Assembly: GCA_007844125.1 (NCBI GenBank)
Contig: CM017563.1
Location: forward strand, 18,124,347-18,188,346
DNA from: Sinonovacula constricta
Taxonomy: Eukaryota > Mollusca > Bivalvia > Cardiida > Solecurtidae
Reading direction: 5' to 3'
Length of the DNA: 64,000 bases
Position numbers and translations under genes: made by a program. Under the pieces are notes generated by a model that saw only the letters and a program-made list of their open reading frames with translations, ran no database searches and was not told the DNA's origin. Of this stretch, positions 20,418 to 31,489 are shown piece by piece; position 1 is the stretch's first letter; each line of letters opens with the position of its first letter.

Positions 20418-20790
20418 TGCCCTCGGATGTATCTGGTGCAGTGATACTTACAGAAATCACGATCGTTTTGTTCGCCGAAAGTCGGAAGAATATGTTTAAA
20501 ATGTAGTTCGCAAAAAACATAAAAAATGGCGTCGTTTGACAGCTGCGTCTTTGCTGCGCTGGGTGAATTAAACTTGGATGATTTAAATTTGAAGCAGCCA
20601 CAAATTCAATGTTATACAGGCATCGTACTGTAGCGAAGTGTCATCCGAACTTTTATCATTGTTTTGACGTCACAAAAGAAGTTCCACTTAGGGAAATGAC
20701 CGAGGTGATTCGACTACCTACATACTTCCGAGAGATGATTCGTGAATTATCCGATGTGTTCCGATTGCTTTCAGACGTCGACGCAGACTC
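20418..20790 (+). mobile_element. Family B repeat, second exon type
   Basis: Contiguous with the previous element. It reads CCTCGGATGTATCTGGTGCA, GTGATACTTACAGAAATCAC, a short ATG-led exon, GTTTTGACGTCAC and ends CCGAGAGATGATTCGTGAAT...CGATGTGTTCCGATTG. Nearly the whole unit recurs inverted at 52.2-52.6 kb. Confidence 0.6.
20526..20633 (+). pseudogene. Second helicase-like first exon (truncated)
   Basis: AAAAAATGGCGTCG starts MASFDSCVFAALGELNLDDL followed by NLKQPQIQ. It aligns with the neighbour at 20086: M-A-x-F-x-x-C, then A-L, then L-K-x-x-Q-I. The frame stops at TAG 20631-20633 before any motif I. The copy at 52414 reads MAPCDSCVSAVLGKLKLDYL and then NLK. The spacing agrees with the pre-Q-motif region of RecQ-like proteins, but with no motif I the assignment rests on the neighbour. 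Confidence 0.4.
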
Positions 20791-21504
20791 TGATGCTGAC
20801 GCTCGGTTGACCGGTCCTCATTTCAAAGAAAGGTCGAGCTAAATATGATTTTGATGTCGGTTCTTTTGAAATTTAAAACGGTCTCTTGTCATCTAAGAAA
20901 TTATTATTTGCACCACCGTCGCTGTCCTACTTCCTTTTTAATATTTGTGACATTAACCCATTTAAAATCTGGTTGCATCTAGTTTTAACGTGGATTGTGT
21001 TATTTTCATATCTGTACAAACCAAAATATATTATTCAGTAAATTCTTCAGTAGCATGTATATGTTTATCGAGTTGTGTCAAAACAGACACCTTGTAAAAA
21101 AAAAGTCGACATCAGAATTTAGACGTTGCACATATACATAATGTGAAATGATGCAATGTCAGTAATGTATTATTTGTTTAGTGGAATGCATTTGGTGTCA
21201 TTAATATTAATTTTACTCAGCAAAAAACATCGCAATCTGATTGTGATGACTTTGTACTTTATGGACGCCGGTAACCATGCGTGCACATCCATGAAATGTA
21301 ATTATCGAAATATTACTGATCACATCATTAAAATACAAATGACTTCATTACAAAGTCTTACATTATTCTTTCTATAACTTTAGTAATACAATATGGCGTG
21401 CATACTGTGTATCCCAAATGAGCTTATGGAAATGTTGATTTAATGTCACAAACGTGAATATGTAGTCCCAAACTTTGTTCGTTTTTTACAACCATGGCTT
21501 ATCT
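20791..21504. other. No gene seen
   Basis: No repeat or frame that I trust. Confidence 0.4.
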
Positions 21505-21688
21505 TAGAAGTGGTATCCGACAGTTTTGGACCAAAAAATATTTTCATTAAACATCTTAACAAACCTTTGTTACCTGAACAGATCTTTCAAAATGTTGTTT
21601 ATTGGTGTCCTACACCTGTCTTAAAAGTGAACCATAACGCCACAATCGTCATTACAAACATGTATTTCCTATCTGAGCCAAAGTCATA
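21505..21688 (+). mobile_element. Family A fragment, left half
   Basis: AGTGGTATCCGACAGTTTTG to CATGTATTTCCTATCTGAGC, then it breaks at a trinucleotide array. Confidence 0.75.
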
Positions 21689-21712
21689 ATCATCATCATC
21701 ATCATCATTAAT

Positions 21713-21776
<64 letters not shown>

Positions 21777-21826
21777 ATATCATCATCAGCAGCAGCAGCA
21801 GCAACCGCAGCAGCAACAGCAGCAGT
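21686..21826 (+). repeat. (ATC)n then (CAG)n microsatellite
   Basis: Long ATC array with two AAT interruptions, then CAG/CAA triplets. It starts at the broken edge of a family A copy. Confidence 0.95.
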
Positions 21827-21829
21827 TTA

Positions 21830-24081
21830 TACTATTAATAATAATAGTACAATAATAACAAAAACAACGTTTACACTTTAGGGCAAATAATAGAATTAAT
21901 CGCGATAACTTTAAAAACAAGACCATCTTGCGTGGAAAGGTTAAACGATAGTAAAACGGTGGTACATGTAAAGGGAGAAAATTCCTGTAACCATTTGAAG
22001 AAAAGACGTTATTTAGTATTCCAGATCACGTGATTAGGGGCATGCATTTGTGAGAGGCAAACTGTTGGGTACTTCCTTCTATGAATCGAGTTGGCAGGTG
22101 AATAGGTTCTAAAACAGTTTGTAAAATGTGGTTTTCATATTATTTTTTTATAAGAAGGAAGCACACGTTTTATGTGAATGCTGTTTTTAAATGTACACGA
22201 CAAATAAGCATGGAATTATAAAATCAAAAACGCACTATAAATGACAATAACTACATAAAGTGCGTTAGAAATAGGTGGCTATTTCCGCATATCGAGACAC
22301 GGGTATATTCCTATACCATACTATACTACACATAATTAAGTGCCGTTATTTAAGTTCCGAAACACGCTATATTACGGATATTATTAACACAAAACGTGTT
22401 AATTCGACTTTGTGACAGCTGGTAAAACGTATATTTATATTCGTGGTTCACACATTTTACAACTAAAAGGAAAATATAAACAAAATTTACTTCAAATCAC
22501 TTGAAAACGCGATGTGCTTTCCAATATTATGATGTTTTAATGTTATTTTTCAGTCTTAGTTTTGTTTACTTGCAACTCGTTTATTTGTTTTGGACACTTA
22601 CACAAAGTGATGTACATTAATGTTAAGAAATGTACAAAGTGTACGTTTCATATACAAATATATTTTACAAGTAAAATAGGGCAGAAAAAGCGTTGCAAGT
22701 CTATTCAACTATTGTAGCCCATTTTAAGATAAACAAAACACCATTTTACATCACCGAACTTCGAAAACGGTAATAAATGTCATGAGTATTACTCGGTCTA
22801 TATAATTCTCCCAATTAAAAACACAATATTTAATTAACTGCATTATTGACATTATCTTACTTATTGTTCAACGTCAACGAAGCTTTTTAACAGCTTAATT
22901 TACAATTATTAACATCAGTCTGGGTGAGGGAAATAGAGCGATCTCTTTCAAGGACAACGTGTTGTTGTGTTGTGTCAACCAATACAATGCATTGGCCTTG
23001 TCTTTTTGTAGTGGTCCGGACTGTTCTCATAATAGCGCTTCACAAGGGGGTAGGATATATAATTTTCTACTTAAGAAGTGGTTAATATTATATGATGTAA
23101 AAGGGTCAGGAAAAGCACTCTTCAGATGTTTTTTATAATTTGTTCTTTGTTGATGCTTAATGTGTGGAACATATTAATGTCTTTAATTTCAAGAGATATC
23201 AATATAATTAAACTCTCTCTCTCTCTCTCTCACGGCGTTGCCATATTTTAAATATGCAGAATGTTTCTGAAAAAAAAAATGAAACACACAATGTAATATG
23301 CTAAAAAAAAAGATTTAAAAAATGGCTCTTTGTGCTTAGTTAGACAATCACAGGGAAACAATCTTTACTTTGCTTGAGGCCGAATCTCCCTCGATAGGTT
23401 ATAAAAAACATTGTACGTATTATATCATGTGTAAGGAAATTCGAACAGGATGCTGTCCTCGTTTCTAATTAAGCATGATCATGATTTCTCATCGACATTT
23501 TGTGAGAAATGTGGCCCGATCAAATACAAGGATCTCAGACAATATTCATTTAATTGTTATTACTCATTGTCTGTGCATGCTTAATTCAGGAAGCACTCAC
23601 CGATTTTTTAAAGCTAATCATTCATGTAATGAGTGAACATAAAGGAAACTTAGTTGTATTCTCATTAAACGACTTTCCCTTGTAAAGTTTTCTTGATTGT
23701 CTCAGTGATTTGATTGGTCTAGCTCTCATCGTAACATTCTCCTCTTGGGTGACTTTTTTAAATAACATTTTCAACTTTATTAAGTCAAGATTGTGACGCA
23801 AATGATATGACAATGACCTGCTAAATGTCAGTCATGCCATTATCTTAAGATTGAAACGAAAATTTTCTGGGTTGTTTTTTGTACAATTGAATATACCCAT
23901 AATTCAGGCTAGTTCCTCTTAGTAATTAGTCGCAACTTGATCTTCTTCACCTTTTTAGTTTCCCTATACATTAAATCGTTTTCTTTGAGTAAATGCAGCA
24001 TCAGACCCTATGATTAATTTGAACCGCGGTCGGATCATTTGTTTAATTAATTTGATTGCGTTCTATTGTATTTCAATATTA
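21830..24081. other. About 2.2 kb without recognised genes
   Basis: AT-rich. I note a small perfect-stem hairpin AACGCACT...AGTGCGTT near 22228-22267 and a (TC)n tract at 23213-23231. A pyrimidine tract ending TTTTTCAG near 22556 is followed by a short hydrophobic frame, too weak to call. Confidence 0.4.
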
Positions 24082-24135
24082 TGTGCCTGGGTGTGGTATC
24101 ATGCCTGGTGTTCACAGCATGCTATACACAGTGAT
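24082..24135 (+). mobile_element. SINE-C fragment
   Basis: CTGGGTGTGGTATCATGCCT and ACAGCATGCTATACACAGTG only. Confidence 0.7.
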
Positions 24136-24427
24136 TATATTATTTATAAGTATATTTGCGCGTACAGTATAAAAATATACTAGGATGTTAACCTATGGAC
24201 GACTAAAAATAGTTGAAAAACGTCGCGATGCTTTTGAATATGCCAAGGTTTAGACAAAACAGACATTTTTAATAACCGCGTGAACAGATGTATTCTAGTC
24301 AGCAGAGGTAAAAATGTATTTTATTATTTATTATGCAGTAATAAAGTTTTAATTTTCTCATTAAACAAAGTTTTTTTAAAAAATGACCAACTGTGACCAA
24401 CTTTCTTTAAAACTGCTGCGTTCACAC

Positions 24428-24545
24428 AACTTCCCTTAACCAAATAAGGAATTTATTTTCTTAAGGAAAGTTGCTACTTTTACATTGGTCTACGTGATTT
24501 CACATGGCCTACGTGATGTTCTTACTTAGTTAAAAGGAAAGTTAC
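24428..24545. repeat. Small inverted repeat
   Basis: AACTTCCCTTAACCAAATAA on the left pairs with TTAGTTAAAAGGAAAGTT on the right; a second, inner copy TTAAGGAAAGTTGCTAC also pairs with the left arm. About 118 bp, possibly a short MITE. Confidence 0.4.
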
Positions 24546-24782
24546 TTAAATGCTTAAGACTACGGTATGCGTGGCATGTGTGGCATTCGATCCTTAGCAC
24601 TTTCAGTTTATCCCTCATTGGTTCAGGTAATGTTTCAGCTCTTTGAGAATAAAATTATGTACATAATTAACATTCCCCAATTTTTAGTTGGGTAGGAAAT
24701 TCGGTTGGACAGCTTGATATTAAATAGCCACTTTTAAATTTTCAATGCCGAGCCAATTTTACAGACTTCCCTTCTTGCAATT

Positions 24783-25104
24783 ATTTATTATTTATTTATT
24801 TATTTATTTATTTATTGGGTTTATCGTCCCACCAACAGTATTTCAGTTATCTGGAGACTGTGTCCACTTGAAGCAGATATAGTGCTGCCTTCACTGTGTA
24901 TAGCATGTTGTGAACACCTGGCATGATACCACACCCAGTCACATTATCCTGACACCGGGCCAACCAGTCGTGGAACTACCCTTATATTTGCTTGAGCATT
25001 AGCAAGGGAGCTATACCACTACCAGTAACGACAGTGGTATATCGCGTCCCGGGATCGAACCCGGGGCTTCCCGTACCTGGAGCCGACGCTCTACTGATTC
25101 AGGT
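24783..25104 (-). mobile_element. SINE-C copy with (TTTA)n tail
   Basis: The minus strand has head CAGTAGAGCGTCGGCTCC, B box GGGTTCGATCCCGG, a complete body and a tail of TAAA repeats. Confidence 0.9.
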
Positions 25105-25164
25105 CTGGTCTTGCAATTGTTGATAGACGGTGAGCAGACAAGGGCGATATATTCCAAGTCAGGG

Positions 25165-25510
25165 CAATCAGCAATCGGAACTCCGTAGGTAATTCCGTAT
25201 TCTTTTGAAAAAATTAAATATCAGATACTTCCCTATATGTTGGCTGTAAGTGTTCGTTTCTTTTGCTCAATTTATCACTGTATTATTATTGCATTATTTA
25301 GAATAATAATGTTTATCCATTGCAGTCATCCGAGCTGTCATCTTCGTTTTGACGAGGTAATCCGAATACCTACATACATCCAAGAGATTGTTCTCGAAAT
25401 ATCCGAGGTGTTCCGATTGCCTTCGGATATATCTGGTGCAATGATACTTACCGAACCGCTATCGTTTTATTCTTTCTCCGGGAGGAGAATACGCCATAAA
25501 ATAGTTCTTC
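25165..25510 (+). mobile_element. Family B remnant
   Basis: CAATCGGAACTCCGTAGGTA on the left; CCGAGCTGTCATCTTCGTTT, AATCCGAATACCTACATACA and CCGAGGTGTTCCGATTGCCT on the right. The exon is lost. Confidence 0.6.
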
Positions 25511-25557
25511 AAACAAAAGATAGGTGTAGTGTATACGATTATTTCATCGTATAAACT

Positions 25558-25905
25558 TTCATTTACCAATGAGGGACATTAATGAATAGTCTCCCCTGAA
25601 TAATGCCTAAATGCAAGTAGGTCCTTTCATTTGTTTTACTCGGTTTTTATGCTTGTGCTCTTTGGAGTGTATGTTGACTTTCTGCCTTTCTTATGATACC
25701 CAGGTTGACAATCATCAATAAACATGTCCATTTTCTTTTTTAAACAACATATCTCTATAAGTATTTAAATTAAGTTTAAGCTTATATTTATGCAAAAGTA
25801 AGAAATTTACTGTTTGTTATTGCAATATCTGCAAAAGAACAGGCGATAAAGTCCAAGAATTTCAACTACAAGGACCTACCTACTGTTTGGAATGCCTCGG
25901 ATATT
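25558..25905 (-). repeat. Family K repeat, inverted copy
   Basis: Inverse of 17666-17990 with small indels. Confidence 0.7.
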
Positions 25906-26049
25906 AACTAACAGGGGAGACAATTTTCACCAATGTACCCCATTTAACTGTTCACATCTCGTTAGATATACAACTTTTACTGCAGTCTAAGTAGAGATAA
26001 CAAAACATTTATCATCGTTGTTTTAATGACATCATAGGCACCGACACGT

Positions 26050-26110
26050 TTATTTTCATCTTACATCCGAGAGATGATTCGTGAATTATTCGAGGCGTTC
26101 CGATTGGGCA
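26050..26110 (+). mobile_element. Family B terminal fragment
   Basis: ACATCCGAGAGATGATTCGT followed by GAATTATTCGAGGCGTTCCG only. Confidence 0.55.
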
Positions 26111-26119
26111 ATCAGAAGG

Positions 26120-26345
26120 CACTGGAAACCCGTGTTAAAACCCTGGCTGCGACATTTCAATATTGTTCAAATTCAATTGGTATATATCCCTTGCCCTGTA
26201 AATATAAGAGCAATTCCACGAATGGTCAGTCCCATGTTAAGATAATGTGACTGGGTGAGATTTCATGCCAGGTGTGGACGACATGCTGTCCACAGTGAAG
26301 GCAGCACCTTATCGGTTTCAAGTGTGCACCGTCTCCGGGTAATTT
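26120..26345 (+). mobile_element. SINE-C copy, decayed head
   Basis: GAGCAATTCCACGAATGGTC, GATAATGTGACTGGGTGAGA and AAGTGTGCACCGTCTCCGGG mark the body. Confidence 0.7.
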
Positions 26346-27100
26346 TAGTGCTAAGTTGAAACGTTCTAGAGTAGAAATAAGACTGACCTTACCCCAGAAA
26401 GAATTATTCTCTGTCGTTTACGTTACACTGGTTACTTATCTGTTTGTCTTCAATAAATATGGAGGTCTTTTTATCGATCAAAAAGAGAACCATGGATATT
26501 AGGTATTTTCATGGCTGTGCATATTAAGTTTTCTGATGCAGACTTTGATCAAAGTGTCATCTTGCAAAAACTAACATGATAGACATAAGATTTGTGAAGA
26601 TTGTGTGTTGCAGCCGCGGATTCATGCCAGTTCACACACTTTCACGTAAAACGGTCAAAATTCCAAAATCTTACTTTTCAAAGGCCTCAAATAATTGGTT
26701 TCACGCTCTGACCACAACCACTGCTAAGTATATTAGCTAGGCACATATATGTATAATGTTGTTTCATCAAATGTGGCTGTGTGTGCATATGTTTCTCGTG
26801 TATTTTGCTACATTTGGAAACAAATGTCATTTGAACAGTAGTTGTGTTCTTTTGACAAACAAACATGTTATACTTGAATGGGAATGGGACTCATCATTCC
26901 CCTCTGTATCTGTGAATAGGACAAATTTAGGGTCTGGATCCACCCCCTGGGTTAATTTATTAAGTAGTTTATTTCACAAGTAGTCATAGAAAATTGTTGT
27001 TTTTTTACGTGTGAATCTATTACTTGTCTATGGCCAAAAGTGAAATAAATTACGAGCATACGCTGAAATCGACAAAAAAATGGGGTGGGGGTTGGGGAGA
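26346..27100. other. No gene seen
   Basis: The short frame at 26756-26983 lacks support. Confidence 0.4.
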
Positions 27101-27331
27101 GCGCCTGTGGCGTAGTGGTAGAGTCGCCGATTTGTAACTCCACTGACTGCTTAGCCTCCCACCGCGTGAGTGCGAGTCCCGTTTGGGGCAAAGGACGTAA
27201 TATGTGAAGGTCTTCCAGCTGACTTGCGGTGCGCCGGTGGTTCTAACCAGACATATGTCTGTAGTCTTCCTAAAAGTTGAACGTTGATTTAATGATCATA
27301 ATTGGTCGCTGCAACGTACATTAAACATACC
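27101..27331 (+). mobile_element. SINE-D copy
   Basis: Head GTGGCGTAGTGGTAGAGTCG, B box GAGTGCGAGTCCC (one substitution), body GGTCTTCCAGCTGACTTGCG and GGTTCTAACCAGACATATGT. Confidence 0.85.
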
Positions 27332-27549
27332 TTTTTATTTCATGCTTATTTCGTTTTTAAACATGATTTTAATCAGAAGTCCCTATTTATATGGATCTTA
27401 CTTAGGATCCAGCGTGAGAATGATAATCTTATAGTTTTACTGTGGGCCAGGGTGAAAATATATGGGTTTATTTCACTTGGCGTTTCTCACTCAATCTCCC
27501 AAGCGTTAAATAGATCACTTTATTTCACTGATAAATCTTGATATCTCAC

Positions 27550-27813
27550 CAGGGATGGATCTAGGGGAGGGGGATGGAGGGATGTTACACCCCCCCCCCC
27601 CACACACACACACACACACACAATCACACACTAACCAGGTAAAAGAGTAGAGTTGTCAAATCACATGCATGTGAGCTACTGCTTAGGTCGAAGTTAGGGT
27701 CCCTAACTGTGGATATATATCTAGTATATACTGCGATAAAGTAGAAAGGATCTTGATTCATACACCCACCTCCTACACCCACCCACCACTAAAATTTTCT
27801 AGATCCGCTCCTG
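27550..27813. mobile_element. hAT-like MITE
   Basis: Ends CAGGGATGGATCTAGG and CTAGATCCGCTCCTG are inverted to each other. The 8-bp flanks TATCTCAC (27542-27549) and TTGCTCAC (27814-27821) match at 6 of 8, as expected for an aged hAT target-site duplication. The interior is a C12 run, (CA)n and unique sequence. Confidence 0.6.
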
Positions 27814-27837
27814 TTGCTCACTAACATATGTCAGCAT

Positions 27838-28125
27838 AAAATTTCATGCTAATGACGTCACAGTTACGGACATTCTCGGATATCACCGATGACGTACAGG
27901 TTCGAAGTCAATCGAAACACCTCAGATAATTCACAAAATTAATCATCTCTCGGATGTATAGTCGGGTCAACTCTCTAAATGGGACTACTTTATGACAGAC
28001 GTCAAAACAAAGATAGCAGCTCGGATGACGGCTCACTACAGCACGATGCCTGTAAAACTTCAATTTATTGCGGCTTCAAATTTAAATCATCCAATTTCAA
28101 TTTACCCAGCGCAGCTTGGTTGGAA
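27838..28125 (-). mobile_element. Family B copy
   Basis: The minus strand has GCGCTGGGTAAATTGAAATT, the helicase-like frame KLDDLNLKPQ with an in-frame TAA, GTTTTGACGTCTGTCAT and the CATCCGAGAGATGATTAATT end. The N-terminus of the exon is cut. Confidence 0.6.
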
Positions 28126-28189
28126 GTGTAATATGCGATATTGACTGGATTGCGATAGTGATTGGAAAAACGTTTTCTGAGTTTCTGCA

Positions 28190-28275
28190 GTATTATGGAT
28201 AAAAACCCCAAACATGGGGCAGATATTGAAATATGTATATGATGTAAGCAAACTGTCGGTTACCGCCATTGCAGT
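28190..28275 (+). mobile_element. Family A right-end fragment
   Basis: CCCCAAACATGGGGCAGATA, then AGCAAACTGTCGGTTACCGC. Confidence 0.5.
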
Positions 28276-28701
28276 TCGTACCTTGTAAGCGAAAGATTTC
28301 TTTTCACTTGGTAAAAGACAAACAATTTTTAAACAACAACATATTTTTCATACTAGAAGCGCCTTTAAAAACGGCAACCTGTCTTCTGCATGCACATTTG
28401 CAACGATTCTATTAAAACGTCTTGTACAAAGTTGTGCATATTCAGATTTGAATATATTAAAATGATATTAACATAATCAATCACAATATATCAAAACAGC
28501 GGTGTTTTATTTTATTCATGTGAGTTATAACCCATGAACTATATCTTTTTTATTCACTTCAACGCTTCTTGCACACACATTAAGTTCATGTGCATAGATG
28601 TATGTTTTTCTATGTTGCCAACCAGATTGGCACAGCAGATGATATAGGTTTATGTATGCATCACTGCAACAAATTAAAAGTGGTATTCGACAGTTTGCAC
28701 C

Positions 28702-28866
<165 letters not shown>

Positions 28867-29103
28867 TAAAATAAGCAAAAAGGTCATTGTTACTAGAAAG
28901 AATTTTGCAAAATGCTATCAATTGATGCCCTAGATTTGGTGAAGCATAAATCCCCACTCGTCATTGCATGGTGATATTCCAATCTGAGCCAATCTGCAGA
29001 GATTTTTCAACTAGGAAAATCACGGGATAAAAGATTATATCGTCATTCGGATAATCCGCTAAGACGTCGATATCCATTTCAGATCGTGTTTACTTTTAAA
29101 TAT

Positions 29104-29342
29104 GCTTGTTTGGTTTATCGTCCCACCAAGATAATATCAGCAATCTGAAGACGGTGTCCACTTGAAGCAAATATAGTGCTGCCTTCACTATGCATAGCAT
29201 GCCGTGATCACCGGGCATGATACCACACCCAGTCACATTATCCTGACACCGGGCCAACCAGTCGTGATTTGCTTGAGCGTTAGCAAGGGAGCTATGCCAC
29301 TACCATTTCAGCGACTTTGGTCTGTCGTGGCCCGGGGCCGAG
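29104..29342 (-). mobile_element. SINE-C copy in family A
   Basis: Tail GGTTTATCGTCCCACCAAG at the left, body CACCCAGTCACATTATCCTG; the tRNA head is mostly missing. Confidence 0.8.
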
Positions 29343-29694
29343 GATATATAGATGTAAAGAAATAACTTACAGTGTGGTTTTTTTACAACTTGTATTGTCA
29401 ATAATAAAGACAGTTCTCAACCCCGCCTTTACATAGACTAAGGTACGAGATTATACAAAAAATATGACCAAAGTCCTCAAAGAATGGTAAGATATTTTGT
29501 ATGTATTGAATTAATATAAACTCTCCGATCAAACCGGTAGCAAAAACATAATTGATGAATTAAGTTTAGCGAAGCTTAACGAATGGCTTACTTTTATCTC
29601 ACTAAACACTGTGTTAATGTTGTTTTAACATTATCTTTACGATCGCTGACGACTAAATTCTAATCTAGTTACAAGTAAATAGTTTAATGGTTCA

Positions 29695-30052
29695 AAGGTG
29701 GTATACGACAGTTTAACTTAACCAAGTAACAATATTTGGGGTATTTGTGCATAATTTCTGCAAGAATCCATACTTTAGACTAAGCAAAGGCAATTTTGAA
29801 CACTATCTCAACTGCAAAACATTACAGGCTCGTTAAAAAGTCTAAACGTTCATTTGTCCACATCTATTAATAAGCTGAATTGTAATATTTGTTGAAAAAA
29901 AGACAATTTTGTCAGAGCGGATTACCTGAATGGCAATATAACGTGATTTCAAAAGTAGCCGCATTTCGCAGGATCTTTCCATGTATTAATAATTTATTTC
30001 GTTGTGTGATGTATAAAAAATTGGCCCAAACTGCGAGAAACCACATTTAATG
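29695..30052 (-). mobile_element. Family A element with internal deletion
   Basis: AAAGGTGGTATACGACAGTT on the left, CCCAAACTGCGAGAAACCAC on the right, and GGATTACCTGAATGGCAATA in between. Confidence 0.75.
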
Positions 30053-30189
30053 CCATAACAAAAGTGACAAGGTACTCAACAATTTGAAATAGGTATAGCA
30101 CTCTCTAAAACAGTAGCATTGGCCCCGTAATTGGGTCAGGTTTGTGAAGTTTGCCAGAAAATGGGAATTTGGTACTGGATATTCAATAT

Positions 30190-31175
30190 GCAGATGCAAC
30201 CGAATACCCAGCTAGCTAGGAATTGGGTATTCGCGAATTCCAAGTTACAACCGAATACCCAGACAGCTAGGAATTGGTTATTAAATATAGAGCTGCTACC
30301 GTATTCCCAGTTAGCTGGGAATTGGGTATCCAATGCAAAGTCAGTATACTTAGCTAGCAGGGAATTAGGTATTCGAAATATTTTCAGTAAATAAACCATT
30401 TAAAGCAAAATTGGAATAACCATCTAGGATCGAATACACAGCAAGCTTTGCATTCGAATATCGAACTAGACCTGAATACCCAGCTGGCTGGCAATTGGGT
30501 ATTCGAAATATTTTCAGTAAAATAACTACATGTACTCAACGCAGAGTTCGAATATCGAGCTAGACCGGAATACCCAGCTGACTGGTAATTGGGCATGCAA
30601 AATATATTATATATGTTCATAAACTATTTAAAGCCCAGTTTTAATACCAATAAAGAATCAAATACCCACTAGTTGTGCATTGGGTATTCGAAACATTTTC
30701 CGTAGATAGTTAATTTATTGTGTAGTTTGAATACCCAGCAAGGACCGATTACCCAGCTTGCTGCGAATTGGGTATTCGAATTATGTTCTGATAATATACT
30801 TTAAACAAACTTTAAATACCCAGCTAGCTAGAAATTTGGTATTCAAATGAATGATTTAATTACAATTTTAAGCGCAGTTTCAATACCCAGCATGAACTGA
30901 ATACCCACCTAGCTGGGATTTGGGTATTAGACATAGTTTTGTGTACAGAACTCTCAAAGCAAAGATTGAATATCGAACTAGACCTGAATAACCAACTGGC
31001 TGGGAATTAGGTTTTCGAAATATGTTTTAGTAAATTGACCATTCATTGAGCAGTTAAATACCCAGCTAGGACTGCATACCCACTTAGATGGAATTTGTGT
31101 ATTCGAATTATATTCTGTTAATAGACAACCAAAGTTTGAATAATCAGCTAGTATTTGAATCGCCCTTAAACTTAA
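30190..31175. repeat. Satellite left arm: degenerate ~86-bp hairpin units
   Basis: About twelve hairpins of the form GAATACCCA, a GCTAGCTGGGAAT-like loop, TGGGTATTC. The clearest is at 30201-30233; others start near 30473, 30657, 30740, 30897 and 30985. From 30473 on they are spaced 75-95 bp. Units also share AAATATTTTCAGTAAATA. Confidence 0.8.
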
Positions 31176-31489
31176 ATATTTCGAATACCATATTCCCAGC
31201 GTGCACGATATTTCAGTTAAGCTCGTAACTGAGCTAGCTGGGTATTCAGTTTAAGCTCGATAGTCAAACTCTGCTTGTATTCTACCTGTGTATTCAAACG
31301 TTGCTATTTGCATTCTATTAACACAAAATACTTCGGAAAACCTTCACCCAGCCAGGTGGTTTTTGGGAATTCAAACTGCACTATGAATGGTCCATTTTCT
31401 GAAAATATGACAAACACCTAATTCCCAGCTTGCTGGGTATTCAGGTCTAGCTCGAGATTCAAACTTTGTTTGGAGTCGTCTTTTCTCAA
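31176..31489. repeat. Satellite switch region
   Basis: Here the motif changes direction: from AATACCCAGC-type to GCTGGGTATT-type. CAAACTGCACTATGAATGGT at 31373 matches CAAACTGTGGTATGAATGAT at 32661 in the same orientation, and matches the left arm only when reversed. Confidence 0.6.
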
